A stretch of DNA of 64,000 nucleotides from Paramecium sonneborni (taxonomy: Eukaryota; Ciliophora; Oligohymenophorea; Peniculida; Parameciidae). Location: NCBI GenBank assembly GCA_905182985.1, contig CAJJDN010000020.1, positions 191,272-255,271 of the forward strand, read 5' to 3'. The notes beneath the pieces are model-generated. The model made no database searches. It saw only the letters and a program-made list of their open reading frames with translations, and was not told where the DNA came from. This document shows positions 22,224-34,935 of this stretch, piece by piece. Within the stretch, counting starts at the first letter, position 1. Every line of letters starts with the position of its first letter. Made by a program: the position numbers and the translations under genes.

Positions 22224-23600
22224 TCATCTAAAATAATATAATGCTCTAGCTGTTTATCCTTAGACTTTTGATTCATCTTCAGCTTATTAAGTCCAATATT
22301 CTTCAAATAAAGCTCTATCTTCAGGTTTAGATGCATCAAGTTTTGTAAGTTAAAGATATTCAAATGTTGGATGATCTTTCTAAAATATAGATTGAATGAT
22401 TTACCAAATATTATGGAACTTCAGTTCCTCTCCAAATCCAAGCACCACTAATATCTAGATTAGGAACATCTCCATAAACACCATGAATAGCAAATGCCCA
22501 TTTCTTAAAATGAGGATCTGCTCTTTATAAAAATCCATTGCAATTATTTCTAAAAGAAATAAGAACCTTTCCTTCACCTTCTGCTTTAATATATTTAACA
22601 ATCCAGATAGACCATCCTTATTAATCAAAAACATTCCAAAAATGTTAGAATTCAGCAGCTTAATCTTTTGAAGCTAAGAATTATCTCTTCCAATCATCAA
22701 TATTAAAAGTTGATGGTGGTAATGTATCAAATTCACATGTTTATTTCTTTGGTTTCTCTTCTTCTTCTTCTTCAACCTTTTATGGTTTTTCTTATTTTTA
22801 TTATGGTTATTTTTCTTTCTTTTCTTTTTTCTCATGATGTTCTTTACCATGTCCATGTTCTTTTTTACCATGATCATGTCCATGTCCATGTGTATGATGT
22901 CCAGCAAATTATAATGCAGGGAATGGCTTCTTTGTATATCTTGTTCTTCCGAATAACTAAATAATTGTTATTTTAAATACATCTAAGAAAGCTGGAAGTT
23001 CTGATACTTATTTATACCATCTAACAAGGTTTACTAACTTAACTCTATCATCTTCACCATAAAGGAATTAAAATATTCCTTAGAAATATGAAGCTAAATT
23101 AAGATCAGCTATTGTCAATTAATCACCAACTAAATATTGACTATTGGCAAAATGGGCATCCAATACTTTAAATTTCCAATTTAATTCAGCATGAGCTTAT
23201 GTTGCTTGAGCTGGATTAATTGGAAAATGTCCAAAGACTGGTAATAAAAGTTAAATTAATTATGGTTCAATTTCTCCAGATGCAAAATCTAACCATTATT
23301 TGACTTTGGCTTATTAGAATTCGTTATTTCCAACCAAAGGAGTTCCTCTTACTACATATTATAAAATAGCATTGCTTTCACATAATACTCCTTCAGGTGT
23401 CTCTAATATAGGAACTTTACCCAATGGATTCTTTGCTAAGAATTCCGGGGTCTATATAGAAAGTTATTTAAACTATAAAATACTTCTAATTCTTTCCATT
23501 CTAAAAGTTTGGAAGTGATTTCAACATTCACTAATTTAGCAGCAACAAGGATTTTATTTGCTCTAGGATTGCCAGAGGTATAATTAAGTATTAAAGACAT
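22224..23600 (-). CDS. EEF1G: Translation elongation factor 1B gamma subunit
   Basis: eEF1B-gamma anchors the nucleotide-exchange complex that recharges eEF1A with GTP. Introns of 32 and 25 nt give 439 residues. The N-terminus is a glutathione-S-transferase fold (LETPEGVLCESNAILQYV; then QLTIADLNLASYFQGIFQFLYGE). The C-terminal EF1G domain has WKRQFLASKD, FWNVFDQQGWSIWIVKY, GFLQRADPHFKKWAFA, VYGDVPNLDISGAWIWRG and a TARALYYFR tail. The linker between them is unusual: 22832-22902 encodes a histidine-glycine-lysine tract (HTHGHGHDHG), followed by Lys/Glu/Gln repeats. Confidence 0.96.
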
Positions 23601-23921
23601 CTTAAATCTTAAATTTATTTATTTCTATTCTAATTATAAAACTTTCATTTCAACAATCTCATTTTCTCTAACTCTTGTCTCTCTCTATATATCATTATGT
23701 ATTCTTTGAGCACTCATTCATTTCACCAAGTTTTCACATCTAATTTTATATTACCAAATATCTGTTTAACATTATTACAATTTAATAATATTCAACCACT
23801 CCTTTTTGAATACAAATTAAAAGATTCAATATGTATTTAATCTATACATATAATCATATAAGCTAATTAAATAATTATTATTAATATATTAAAAAAGTGA
23901 ATTGAAAATCAGTTTCCGTTA
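23601..23921. other. Gene-free stretch upstream of eEF1B-gamma
   Basis: AT-rich DNA holding the promoter of eEF1B-gamma and the end of the neighbouring sensor gene. A pyrimidine-rich stretch (CTCTAACTCTTGTCTCTCTC) lies about 60-90 bp upstream of the start codon. I see no gene. Confidence 0.45.
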
Positions 23922-25700
23922 TCAACAGTCTTTTAACGAATCTAAATCGATAAAACATATTTTAATTTAGTTTTTTTTATATTCAATTCTATTTGTTAAA
24001 CCAAAATGTGATAGAAGAAATTTTATAATTGCCATTACTAAACTTGTCTATATATTAGATTCCATTATTTCTAAAAAGTTTATGTATGAATCCATTATAC
24101 GTTTAAAATTTTAATCATCATATTAAATCTTTCGCTTTTCATAATATTTATTTTCTTAAAATAAATGTATCAAATTCGATCTTAACTTAAAATCCTATGT
24201 TTCAAAATAAAATTCAAAATATCTAACTTGTTGTTGAATTTGTTCCACTATTTTAATTTTAATATTAGATTTTGTTTAGGATTATAAGTATTTTATAAGA
24301 TTGACACATATAAACATAATTGCTTAGAGAGAAGATTAAAATAATCTTTCTTATCCATTATACTCAATTTAAATTGACTTTTTGAATATATTCTTAAGCT
24401 GATACTCTACTTTGTTTATATTAACTTCACTTCTATGTTATACATATTTATTAGTATTTAACCATATATAAGCTGCATTAAAATAATTATATTCGTCTAT
24501 TAAATTATGAAGATTCAAATATTTAATAGATATTACCTATGTAATTTTTTAAATCAATCTAATCGATTAATTTGTTAAAAATCTAAAATAATTTTCCACT
24601 GCAACATACTTTTTCCATGCTTCGTTTAATTTTTATTAATCATTCTACAGGATCATAATAATCATTTTAGAATCAGACAAATAATACTCTACTAGTTTTA
24701 TCTTTAAATATCTTCCTGTTTACTGTTAATATCCTACATATCTATAATATAAAGAATCTTTTAGATTATTTATTGTATCAAATTAACAAATCTTAGTATT
24801 TAGAAGCTATCTAAGAATATCTTCTAAAGTAGTTTAACCTGATTAGGTTTTTAAAGAACTTGTTTATTCAATATAAATCTAATTAAATGTGATTACTTAC
24901 ATTTCTTAAAAATGAACGAAACTCTTAATCATTTTAAATCATAAATTCAGATTATGATGCTTTAGATTACTGAACTAAAAATAATTAATCTTAAGATTTG
25001 TCAAATTAAACAAACATAGTCCATTTTTTAACTATCTTGTCCATAATTTAAAACCACTTCATATTTTCTCTATATTTTAGATAACTTAATCTTTTATTTC
25101 TCTCTTATTCTCTTCTACAAAAAAACACTACTACAAATACGATTGCTATTTAAACAGTAATATATGCTCCATTTGGACTTGAAAAATCAAATCTAGATAT
25201 ATGCCATGCTAAAATGCCAATCATAGTTATAGTCTAAAAACACAATATTGTTCCTTATAAATATATGCCTATTTATATTAACCTATTTATACATATATGA
25301 CTAATAGCAGCAAAAAATCCATAATACCATTAATATCTGAAATACATTTATGGTACATCATCTTAATTTTTAGCTAAAGAGAAAATGTTGTATATTATTG
25401 TCACTGTAATTTGTAAGAAAGGGTATACAAAATTTGAGAATTTAGGATATTTACTTACAAAATATCGAGACATCATAACAGGAATACCACATAGTAAACC
25501 ATAAAGTGCATAATAATAGTTTTATTCACTTATAAAGGATAATATGAAAAATGTTCCAACAAACTAAGAATAATAATAACATATACCAATATGAGAGTAG
25601 TCAAAGTTTTATATTCATTTATCATATATGGTTAATAATTTAATCTATATTCTTACTCAATCTCAGGAACAATAAATGTGAGGAACATTTTGTGAAGCAT
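23922..25700 (-). CDS. Multi-pass membrane sensor, histidine-kinase-like layout but degenerate
   Basis: Introns of 23 and 22 nt give 577 residues. After MLHKMFLTFIVPEIEQEYR come about six hydrophobic segments (for example LFVGTFFILSFI, AYITVQIAIVFVVVFFC), then RREQERNKRLSYLKYREN and a long cytoplasmic part with QIMDKIVKKWTMFVQFD resembling a PAS-like domain. This order recalls ciliate 6TM sensory histidine kinases, but I cannot find an H-box or the N and G boxes of the ATPase core, so it is probably not an active kinase or is a truncated member. Function unknown; a membrane sensor role is inference. Confidence 0.6.
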
Positions 25701-26157
25701 TTTAGTAAAAACAAACAATAAATAATGATAATTGAAAACTAAAAATTGAGATCTTTAAAAATTAATCTAATTATTATTTGTTATTAATGCAAATGTTTTA
25801 AGTGTAAAAACTGATTCTATTTTATCATCAAAATTTCCTTCTTTTTCTTTGTTTTGATTTTCTTATCAAAAACATCCATCTCTCTCTCCTTAGCTCTTTA
25901 AACTCTTTCTCATTTACTTTATGTATTAAAATTAATATTTCAATATTTCAGAAAACAAAATGCAAATTTTTCGATGTATTAATTAATTATAAATGATTGT
26001 TTGAATTAATTAAAACTATATACAAATTTATTATTTTTGCTTGTATTAGAAACTAAAAAACAACAAGTGTTAATTTTATTAATATAAAAATGATAGTCAA
26101 ATTATTCACCTCTTATTAAATATAAAAACCTTATAATATACACTTTAATAATAAAAC
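25701..26157. other. Gene-free stretch between two minus-strand membrane-protein genes
   Basis: AT-rich DNA with no convincing coding or RNA signal; it must include the promoter of the 6TM sensor gene and the 3' end of the OSCA-like gene. Confidence 0.45.
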
Positions 26158-28731
26158 TCAAATCTAGAATTCTTATAATGACTAATTTATTGTTTGAGTA
26201 TAATTTGCTTATTCATGATTTTCAGTCAAATGTTTTTTTTTTGTTTTAGTTTTCAACTTTTGAATAAATTCTTAATTTAAAGGATAAACTTATCTTTTAT
26301 TCATTAAAAGCTATTTTTATTAATGAGATTACCTTCAAAAATTTAGAAGATATTACTGAATTTGCAACTTATTCTTATAATTCAATATCTTTATTTTATT
26401 GTTATTTATTCACTCGATTAAAATAATTAAGTATTTTCTTATTTGAAAAATTATTAGTTTTTCTTTTACTTATTTATAAAATCCATTATTCGATTTCAGT
26501 TTACATTGTAACAGGATTCCGTTTACCATAATCATCCCAAATATAAGTTTAATTATCCTCAAATGTTGATTGAGTTTCTGGTTCTTCTACTTTAATAAAA
26601 TTATCAAAAATTTAATCTAAAGGAAATAAATATTAAATAATCCCTAAACTCAATTAAATCCAAACTAAAAAATGAATTTCAACTTATAAAAGAGATTACC
26701 AAATACAATTTCCTATAGAAAACAATAAAATAGCAAATTCTATATAAGTATCAACCATTTCAGCTGCTAATTAACTACCGATAGTTGGACCTTTAGAATA
26801 TCGATAAACTAATAAGTATTTTTCAACCCAATAATTTATAAAAATAAAACATAAAGATATTACAACCCCTAATGGTATTAATTGAGCATAAAAAAATGAA
26901 AGCATAAGGGTTTTTGTTATAGTGGCATATTTTTTTGATAAATCTCCAGGTAAACCTTCAAAAAGCAAATTAGCTTCTCTTTAAGTCAATGCACAATTCT
27001 ATCCCTAATTCTACGACTTTCTTATTCTATATTATCTATAAAAATGATATGGATCGAATAAATTAAATAACCAAGGAAATATTGCATTCATTATAAGAAC
27101 TAAATAAACATCAGAAATTAATCCTCCATCTTTCCAAGTTTATGTTAAAATATCTTAATCATTCAATACAATATTTACTAAAAGAGGAATGATTGCTGTA
27201 TTTATAAATTAAGCCTTTTTTAATATTCATTTAATACAATTCCTAATTTATTAGCAAAACTGATATTAAATTCAGTTTAGGTTGAATGCAACTCTAAAAA
27301 CACAAATTTCTTCATGAGTAAACCCATTATGTTATTTAATATAGATATAATAAAAGAAGCTATCAATCCAAAAACTGTTATGGACAATTCAACAGATGTG
27401 GATTGATTTTTTTTATCAGATTGATTTAATTTATCCTTTAATAAAATCTTAATTTACTTAATACACAGATATACCCAAAATAGATCCAAAACATATAGCT
27501 AAAATTAGTAATGAACCCAAATTAGTTAAAATTTAATATTTGAACTAAATTAAAGGGTTAATACCTAAATTTTCCCAAATAACATCCCCTGGTTCTGGTG
27601 CTCTAATAACATGTGGGGTTTTGCCTTAAAAAGTCTTTGTAGATCCCAAAGGATAGAAAAAAAGCAATTTTTATAGTATATATTAGAATTTTGTTTGAGT
27701 ATGATACTATCTAATTTATTTAGCTTAAGTTGAAGTATTATATGTTATAAATGCTACACCACTAAATTTAAATAATTGAGGGTTTTATTGGAATTATTGA
27801 ATTTTAGAATTTATATCTTCCAATTATTATTCAAAATTTAGTGTTTATGTACCCATAGAAAGATTTTATCTATAAAATTTCAAATAGATAAATTTACTAT
27901 TCAGATAAAATAGATGTTATTTTTAACTCATTTTCAATTTTGAGTTTAGTTAATAAATAATATTCTTAAATGTCATAACCTAAAACAATATGAACAATAG
28001 ATAGTTTTGAAACAGAAGTTCCATTTTATTTAACTTCTGAAAAGTAATTAGAAATCTCTTATTTATCTGAGGATATTGGTAAATTACTAACTTAAATGGA
28101 GTAATCAGATATTGAGATATTCTTTTCATCAATTTTAGTTGCAGTAATATTTAAATGTCTTCTATAATAGATTGAAAAGATTATCATTGATAAAATATTC
28201 AAAACATCTAATCCTAATAAAATACTATCTGGTTTTCTAATTTTGAGATGAAAAGAATACCTAGAACTATTTGTAAGAGAGTAAGTGTTATAATAATTAA
28301 TTTTGCATACAGAATTATTAATTTGACATTCTATTCCTTCATAATTATTCATTGCATTGTATAATCCAGAAATTAGGCTAAATAAGTATTATATTGTTAC
28401 AAATTTAAAAAAAGTAAAATAGCTACAAAAACCATAAATTCAAAGAATAATGGTACACCTGCTCCATTAAAAGCAAGTTCTTCATTTTTACAACAATAAC
28501 TTAATTGTGATTCAATAATAGGAAATCCACAACAAGGACAGTATTCTATATTATCTATGTTGTCTATTTCTTTTGAATTACAAAATTTATTTGCTTTCTT
28601 TGAAATGATCATAAATTTATTACAGCATGATTTTTAGCTAATTCAAAGTTAGGAGGTCTTCTAAATGGTTCATAATCATCATTTTATTCTTCTTAAAGAT
28701 TCAAATCATTTATTATAGATTTTAAAAACAT
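26158..28731 (-). CDS. OSCA/TMEM63 (CSC1)-like calcium-permeable channel
   Basis: These proteins are mechanically or osmotically gated cation channels with about eleven membrane spans. Visible parts are a cysteine-rich head (EYCPCCGFPIIE, LSYCCKNEE), a first span (FEFMVFVAILLFLNFLISGLYNAM), another span region near LGLDVLNILSMIIFSIYYRR, and the family-typical C-terminal region NLLFEGLPGDLSKKYATITKTLMLSFFYAQLIPLG followed by INYWVEKYLLVYRYSKGP. Short introns occur, of which those of 26, 23 and 22 nt were placed; at least one more is needed for the frame. The first ATG (28752) would overlap the stop of the upstream dehydrogenase gene by one base, so MFLKSIIN at 28731 is a likelier start. The cytosolic tail is polar. 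Confidence 0.75.
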
Positions 28732-28751
28732 ATATTTATGAATTGATGACA

Positions 28752-29826
28752 TCATAATTATTATATATCAAATTGTTTATCCTTTAACATTTCTATACTT
28801 TTTTCCCATAATTAAGTTGCTAATTATTTTGTAACAAACATAGGAGTTGCTAAAGCACAATCCTTATAATAACCTCCATTTTATAAATTATCTTAATCTT
28901 CTAATGATAAATAGAGAGTAGTTTAAGCTCCTTATTCTGGAGATTTTGTAAAGAACCACCACATTGGATAGATTAAGAAATATATTACTTTTCTCCATCC
29001 TCCATATATTTCATTGAATAAATCAGTTCTAACTACTCCAGGATGAAGTGAACTATCATATTTATTATTAATACTAAGCAGGAATTCCATATTTTCTTGT
29101 AAATTCAGTTGCATGCAAGATATTACATAATTTTGAATAGCTATAAGCTTTCATAGTGTATCTAGTAGACCATAAAGATGAATTTGAAAATCTTTTACAA
29201 TCTAGATCATTTATATCAAAACCATCACTAGATTTATGAGCCATTGAAGAAACATTTACTAATCTTGGGTTCTATGAATTTCTTAAAAATGGTAACTAAT
29301 TTCTATCAAATTAATACTAGTTTTTAACTTAAGTAAAAATGACCAATATGATTTGTTCCAAATTATATTTCAAAACCTTATTTACTTATTTTGTATTCCT
29401 TAGGTGCCATTATTCCTGCATTATTTATTAAAATATCAATATGCTAAATGTTTAGAGCTTTAAATTATTAGACAAAAGAATCAATATCTCTTAAATCACT
29501 TAAATCAAGTTTTAACATGATAAGCTTTTGATTTACTCTTTAATTAGACTTTATTTGATCTAATATTTATTAAGCTTTATATAAATCTCGACAACCAATT
29601 ATTATATCAGCTCCCATCTCTCCTAACTTTTTAGCAGCTTCTGCTCCAATTCCAGCATTTCCACCTTATTTATATTTATTATTATACCTGTTATTAGAAT
29701 CACTTATCCAGTCATATCTTTTCTAATTCGGCATACTCCTCCATTTATATATTACTTCAAAAAATATAAACAAGTAACTCCAACTAGTGTACCTCCAAAA
29801 ATATAAAAATACAATAAATTATTCAT
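28752..29826 (-). CDS. Short-chain dehydrogenase/reductase (retinol dehydrogenase-like)
   Basis: SDR enzymes use NAD(P)H to interconvert alcohols and carbonyls; this one resembles membrane-bound retinol dehydrogenases. Three introns of 23, 22 and 22 nt give 335 residues. An N-terminal hydrophobic anchor (NLLYFYIFGGTLVGVTCLYF) precedes the Rossmann motif TGGNAGIGAEAAKKL, then CRD, the NNAGIM motif, VNVSSMAHKS and the catalytic YSYSKLCN, followed by HPGVVRTDL. All catalytic residues are present. Its TGA shares a base with the first possible ATG of the OSCA-like gene. Substrate unknown. Confidence 0.92.
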
Positions 29827-30444
29827 TTTTTATTTTATATTAATTTTAAAATTATATACATATTTATTATTTATATCCTTTCTATGGCTTACTTCATATA
29901 ATCTAATTCTTATTTAAAAATCTTTATATATTTTCATTCTTATGAAATCATTTTAACCTTAAATATTTTAATTATGATGAAAAATACATTTTTATCCATA
30001 ATTTTTATTGAATTATCATAATAATTGTTATCATAATTTAAATTTGTTTTGTTTTTGTTTCCTCTTTGTGAAAATTTTTAAGAAATTAAATTTATCTATT
30101 AAAGAATATAAATATAATTTAAGTTAATAGTATAAATTTTGTATTATTATGTTAATTCTAATAATTATTAAATATTTAATCCTATTCTGATTTAATTAAA
30201 TTATATTGAATTAAATAACAAAAAATTTCTTCCTTTTTAATCATATTTAATCATAGTATTAGCTATAATATAATGAACTGATATATAGGAAATTGTGTCA
30301 GTTGCTCTATTGAATTATAAATAGTATTAAAAACTCATAAAATTTAAATCTAAAAATTTTAGGTATGGATATGATATATCTATCATATAATTTTTTTACT
30401 TTAATATACTTTATCTAATAATTTAAGATAACATTATTTATTAA
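29827..30444. other. Divergent intergenic region
   Basis: More than 600 bases of AT-rich DNA between the dehydrogenase start and the start of the Q-rich protein. It holds both promoters. I see no further gene, RNA, or repeat. Confidence 0.5.
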
Positions 30445-31509
30445 ATGCAAAAATCTGATCTTAAATATATACGTGAAGCTTTGACAATCTTAATCGATAA
30501 GCTTTTACCATATATTGAACAAAAGCATATACATTAATTTTGCAAGGTATTGAAAAATAAAGTAGCTGATGAAAAGGTTACTCCGTTTTCAATATATATG
30601 GAAACTTAAAAAAGTTTTGAAGGAAGTCAAGTGAAGCTTGTAAAATAAAATACTACAACAGATGAAAAATTTACACAATCAGTTCTCAATAAACTAAAGT
30701 AGGCTTAAGTGGAATTCAAAAATAATACTCAATAATTTGCATCAATTTACAATTCAGTAAAAGAAAATGTAGAGTCAGTTTATGTTTCAAGCAAAGAATT
30801 ATAAATAATGATGAATGAAAAATAAATTTAAAGCTAGGCAGAATCAAGACAAGATAAAATAAGAAGAGTCTCAATTTATAGCAAATAGAACAAATAAAAT
30901 ATAGATAAGAATATTATTTTAGAGGAAAAGTAAAATGATTATAGAATAGAAATTAAATCAGATTCAAAATAGGAAATCAAACTTGATAGCAAGATTGGTT
31001 AAAAAAATGACATCAAATTAGAACTTAAATTAGATTCTAGAAACGATATGAGATCAGACTCTAAATACTCGTTTGATGGGTCAAAGAAAGAGATAAGTTT
31101 CATTCAAGAATAAATACCAAACCCAAGAATAAACCAACAAAATTAATCACAACAGTAAATTAAATATGAGAAATTCTCAACTTAATAATCTCCATTAAGC
31201 TATTAATAAATAAAATCATAAAATATTTCTCCTTAACCATCATATAATTATATTCAAACCTCTCCTCATTCATATACTCAAGTTTCTTAATAAAAAAATC
31301 CTTAATCAACAAATTTCACTTAAGTTCAACAATCATCTTAATCATCAGGTTAAATTTTATTTACACAAAGTGATTAAAAATAAACTTCTTAAATAGGATC
31401 CTATGTGCCTAACTATGATTTGTTAGCAAGAGTTGATTAATTACTTTAAAAAACCAAGAACAGCCCTTAAATATAGAACAATACTCCTTGTCTAACTAAT
31501 AGAACATGA
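30445..31509 (+). CDS. Uncharacterised protein with Gln/Ser-rich tail
   Basis: This gene has no intron and encodes 354 residues. The N-terminal 130 residues are ordinary and helical (LKYIREALTILIDKLLPYIEQ, QFCKVLKNKV). A charged stretch with repeated KSDSKQEIKLDSK-like units follows, and the last 140 residues are very rich in Gln, Ser, Asn, Pro and Tyr, a likely disordered region. Many of the glutamines are TAA or TAG codons. I recognise no family. Its stop lies 46 bp from a possible convergent gene. Confidence 0.7.
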
Positions 31510-31555
31510 TTTTTTTTTATCTAATTTCAAAACAATATACCAGCATATTTATTTA

Positions 31556-32454
31556 TCATTACTAATATAAAGTAACTATCAATAACTAATTCTAACATTC
31601 TTTAAAGCGATTATTCCTTTTAATATATCTCCTAAATTGATAAACTGATTGATTAAATTATTTTTTTGGTATAATTGATATAATTAATAAAATGAATGTT
31701 AGTCGATTCAAATTTTAAGTAATTTGCAGTATTTAATTTATTTGAAGAAGATCAACAAAAATTTATTTTATTCTTTAAATGAATTTTTATAATTAGTTGT
31801 TTTAATAATAAAATTAATTATATTAATATATAAATTTATCCATCAAAATTAATAGGAAACTATTTAAATTCTGGTAATCGCTAAAAATAGGTATATTAAT
31901 GTGTTCATTTTTTTCTCCAAATCCTTTTTCTGTTATTTGTTTTTCCTAAATTCATTACAACACTGTTGAATAAATCAAGGAAGGTTTCATTAGTATTAAG
32001 GCTTGGTTAATTTTATCAGAATTATCAATAATCATTCGATCTAAAAGTTTATTAAAAAATATGATAATTGTCATCTATAAATGAAACAAAAACTCAATGA
32101 AATTTAAATACTAAAAAATTATACTTAAATAGTAACATTGATAGGAAATTAATTAACTTAGATTGATGAATTAAATTTAATAATACTCTTTTCTAACTGC
32201 AGTTTTAAATAAGATCAGATATTATAATATTAATTATGTGAGTTTTAACTAATAAATTATAATTCAATAGTTTCAAACTATAAATGAAGAAATGATAAAT
32301 ATTAAAAAATAGTTTAAATACTTCATTATTTTCTCTAGCTTTAATTTTTCTTGATAAAACTCTTTTAATTTTGTAAATGTTTGATAGCAAGTAAATTTTA
32401 TTATTAAATGAGAATCTGTCTTATAAATATTTTAATTCATTAAAAGAACTCATG
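31556..32454 (-). CDS. Possible uncharacterised gene (model unresolved)
   Basis: Open frames with protein-like composition cover this stretch on the minus strand. It would start MSSFNELKYLQDRFSFNNK, with a Lys/Arg-rich section (IKRVLSRKIKAREN), and later contain KINQALILMKPSLIYS, then an 18-nt intron candidate (GTGTTGTAATGAATTTAG) and NEHINIPIFSDYQNL up to the TGA. The middle exon boundaries cannot be fixed with certainty, and in such AT-rich DNA with one stop codon long frames arise by chance. Treat as tentative. Confidence 0.3.
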
Positions 32455-33058
32455 ATTTTAGTGATGAAAGGGAGAACTGAGTAAATTTTAAAGAAAAATT
32501 ATTGAAAGTTAATAAAGGTAGCGCATAATTATCTTTAATATAGTTTATTCATAACAAAATCATGTGAAAATAGATTTATAGATTTAGTGATTGTTAAATT
32601 TATTATCAATCTTTATCTATCCAAATTTAATGGATTATCCATTCAAAAAAAATAGTTATAAATAAAGTGGAGTATGTGTTTTAAAACAAATTTATTCATT
32701 TTATTACTATTATCTATATATATAAAGTTATACAAGGATAGAATAATAAATTTAAAATCAAATCTCATATTTAACTGGATTATATTATTTAATATTCCAT
32801 GTTAAAAAAAAGGAATTGAAATGAAATACAATTATTAGTTTGCAAAATACTTATCGATTTTCTTTTAAATCAATTAAACCAAATTGGTATGAATTTAAAT
32901 ATATTTTTACTGATTCTTAAGCTTGAAAAATCTATTGCTTATAAAAGAAGAAAAATAGATATATTATTGCAATCATTTTTAATTAGATAAATTATATATT
33001 TAGCATTAAATAACTTTTGATTAGAATTGTGTTCGTTTATTTTATTAATCATAATTAT
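32455..33058. other. Gene-free stretch upstream of the pseudokinase-MORN gene
   Basis: About 600 bases of AT-rich DNA. I see no conserved protein, RNA, or repeat. It would include the promoter of the gene to the right. Confidence 0.5.
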
Positions 33059-34779
33059 ATGGGGTCATGTTAAGGCACAATTGTTGATATCCAATAGGAT
33101 TTAAGAATGAGAGAAATTATGACTAAATTTCAAGTTCCTATGCCATATATTGATGAATTTAAAATATTTCAAACTTTAAAATAAGTGGAAATGTAATTAT
33201 TGACTCATTATTTTAATAGCATTTAACATAAAAACATTCCTAACTTTGATTTAGTATATTCTAAAATGGGAAATACATCAGACAAAATGAAGAATTTAGT
33301 TAAGAAATGGAAAACAAAATATGAGTTACATAATCATCCTAATTTATTATCGATTCATAATGTTTCTATTATTGAATCAATCAAAATATTTATTCCTTAT
33401 ATTGATATTATACTATTAATAGACAAACCAATTCAAACATTAACAAGACATAAAAAAGTCATAATGAAATAACCATTTTCATAGAATGAAATTTTGTTTT
33501 TAATAGATTGTGTTGTCTCAGGTCTTGCATTTTAATAGCAAAATAAAATTTATCCATCAGGATTTGATATAGATGATATTGTAACTGTTAGGACTCCATT
33601 TAATTTTGAAATTTATAAGTTAGTTGACAGGTACTAAAAACCAACCCGATCTAACTTATTTTAAGACTTTATTTAACTTTTTGATGAAAAATAAAGTATT
33701 TTAATTTGTTCTAATATTTTAGCTTTGAACGAATTAAAAAAAACAGCCTATTTTTCACCTGCTCAAATTCAGGCTATTCCAAAAAAAGATAAAGTAAAAT
33801 AGTTATCTATTATTTATAGTATCTTAAACATAATAGATATAAATCAGATGTATTTAATTTTGCTCTCATTTTGATTTACTTAATAAAAGCTAAATAACCA
33901 GAAATTTATGATTGGAAGGGATGGTCGGTTGATCATTTTGCTTTAAGAAAAGCTCAAAATGATCTTGTAGTCACAAATTTTAATGAAAATTTATTACACT
34001 TAATAGAAGTAATGTTAACAATAGATGAAGATAAAAGACCAGATTTTATAGAATTAAATAATTTGGTCAGTAAATTATTTTAAGATATATAAATGAATCG
34101 TTTATTAGATAAATATTAAGTGCATGATTTTTTTATTGCTTCTTTTGATAAATCTTCGAATTTCAATAATCAAATTCTGTATGAAAATATTTATCAATCA
34201 AATTAAGCACAATAATCAATTCAAGTTGCTAAATTAAATTTAAATAAATAATCATAGTATTATCCATTAAGTTCTAGAAATGAATCATAAAGAGCTAAAT
34301 AAAATGACATAAGTTAGGCATCATCAATAAAAGAATAAATAAGTGAGAATAAAACTAATTAAGTAAATACTATCAATATGTAATAAGGAAAATTACATTA
34401 TTCAAATGGTTTTTATTATATAGGTTAAACATGTAATAGAAGAAGACATGGTATTGGAACTTATTACAACTCTGATAATCAAAAAGTTACTGAAGGAATG
34501 TGGATTTTTGATATTCCTGAAGGAGATGTTATTTTATATAATTAACCAAAAGAAGAGACTTAGAAAAGTCATCAAAATTTGGCAAGAAAAGATTGGGTTC
34601 AGTATAAAGGACAAATGAAACAAGGTCAAAAACATGGAATTGGAGTTCTATATTTTTCTGATGGATCGAAATTTATGGGCAATTTTTCTTATGATTAAGC
34701 AAATGGAAAGGGTTAATTCGAAAATTAAATTAAAGATTATATTATTGGAACCTGGTAGAATGATATCTTCAATGGTTGA
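33059..34779 (+). CDS. Pseudokinase-MORN repeat protein with acylated N-terminus
   Basis: One 26-nt intron is removed to give 564 residues. The start MGSCQGT fits N-myristoylation and palmitoylation. The first 330 residues resemble a kinase only in the C-lobe: YKSDVFNFALILIYLIKAK matches helix F, and MLTIDEDKRPDFIEL matches the end of a kinase domain, but no VAIK, HRD or DFG is present, so it should be inactive. After a Gln/Ser linker come MORN repeats (GKLHYSNGFYYIGQTCNRRRHGIGTYYNSD, YKGQMKQGQKHGIGVLYFSDGSKFMGNF, GTWQNDIFNG). MORN repeats commonly mediate membrane or cytoskeletal contact. The combination suggests a membrane-bound scaffold. Confidence 0.78.
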
Positions 34780-34935
34780 TATACAATTATAATTAATAAT
34801 TCTATGATAAGAAAATATTCAAATTTTATTATTCTACATTCATATAATTTAATTATTAGGTTTTATTAGTAAAATGATTATCAAAAACTTAAAATATAAA
34901 TCATTAAAAGTATTGATAAATCATTAAATAATATA

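Noticed and set aside
22674..22964. Open frames on both strands with hydrophobic or basic repeats opposite the His-rich tract
   Set aside because: They are by-products of the repetitive linker of eEF1B-gamma, whose own frame is continuous and conserved.
28750..28752. ATG at 28752 as start of the OSCA-like gene
   Set aside because: It would overlap the dehydrogenase stop; the next methionine leaves a small gap and keeps the whole conserved part.
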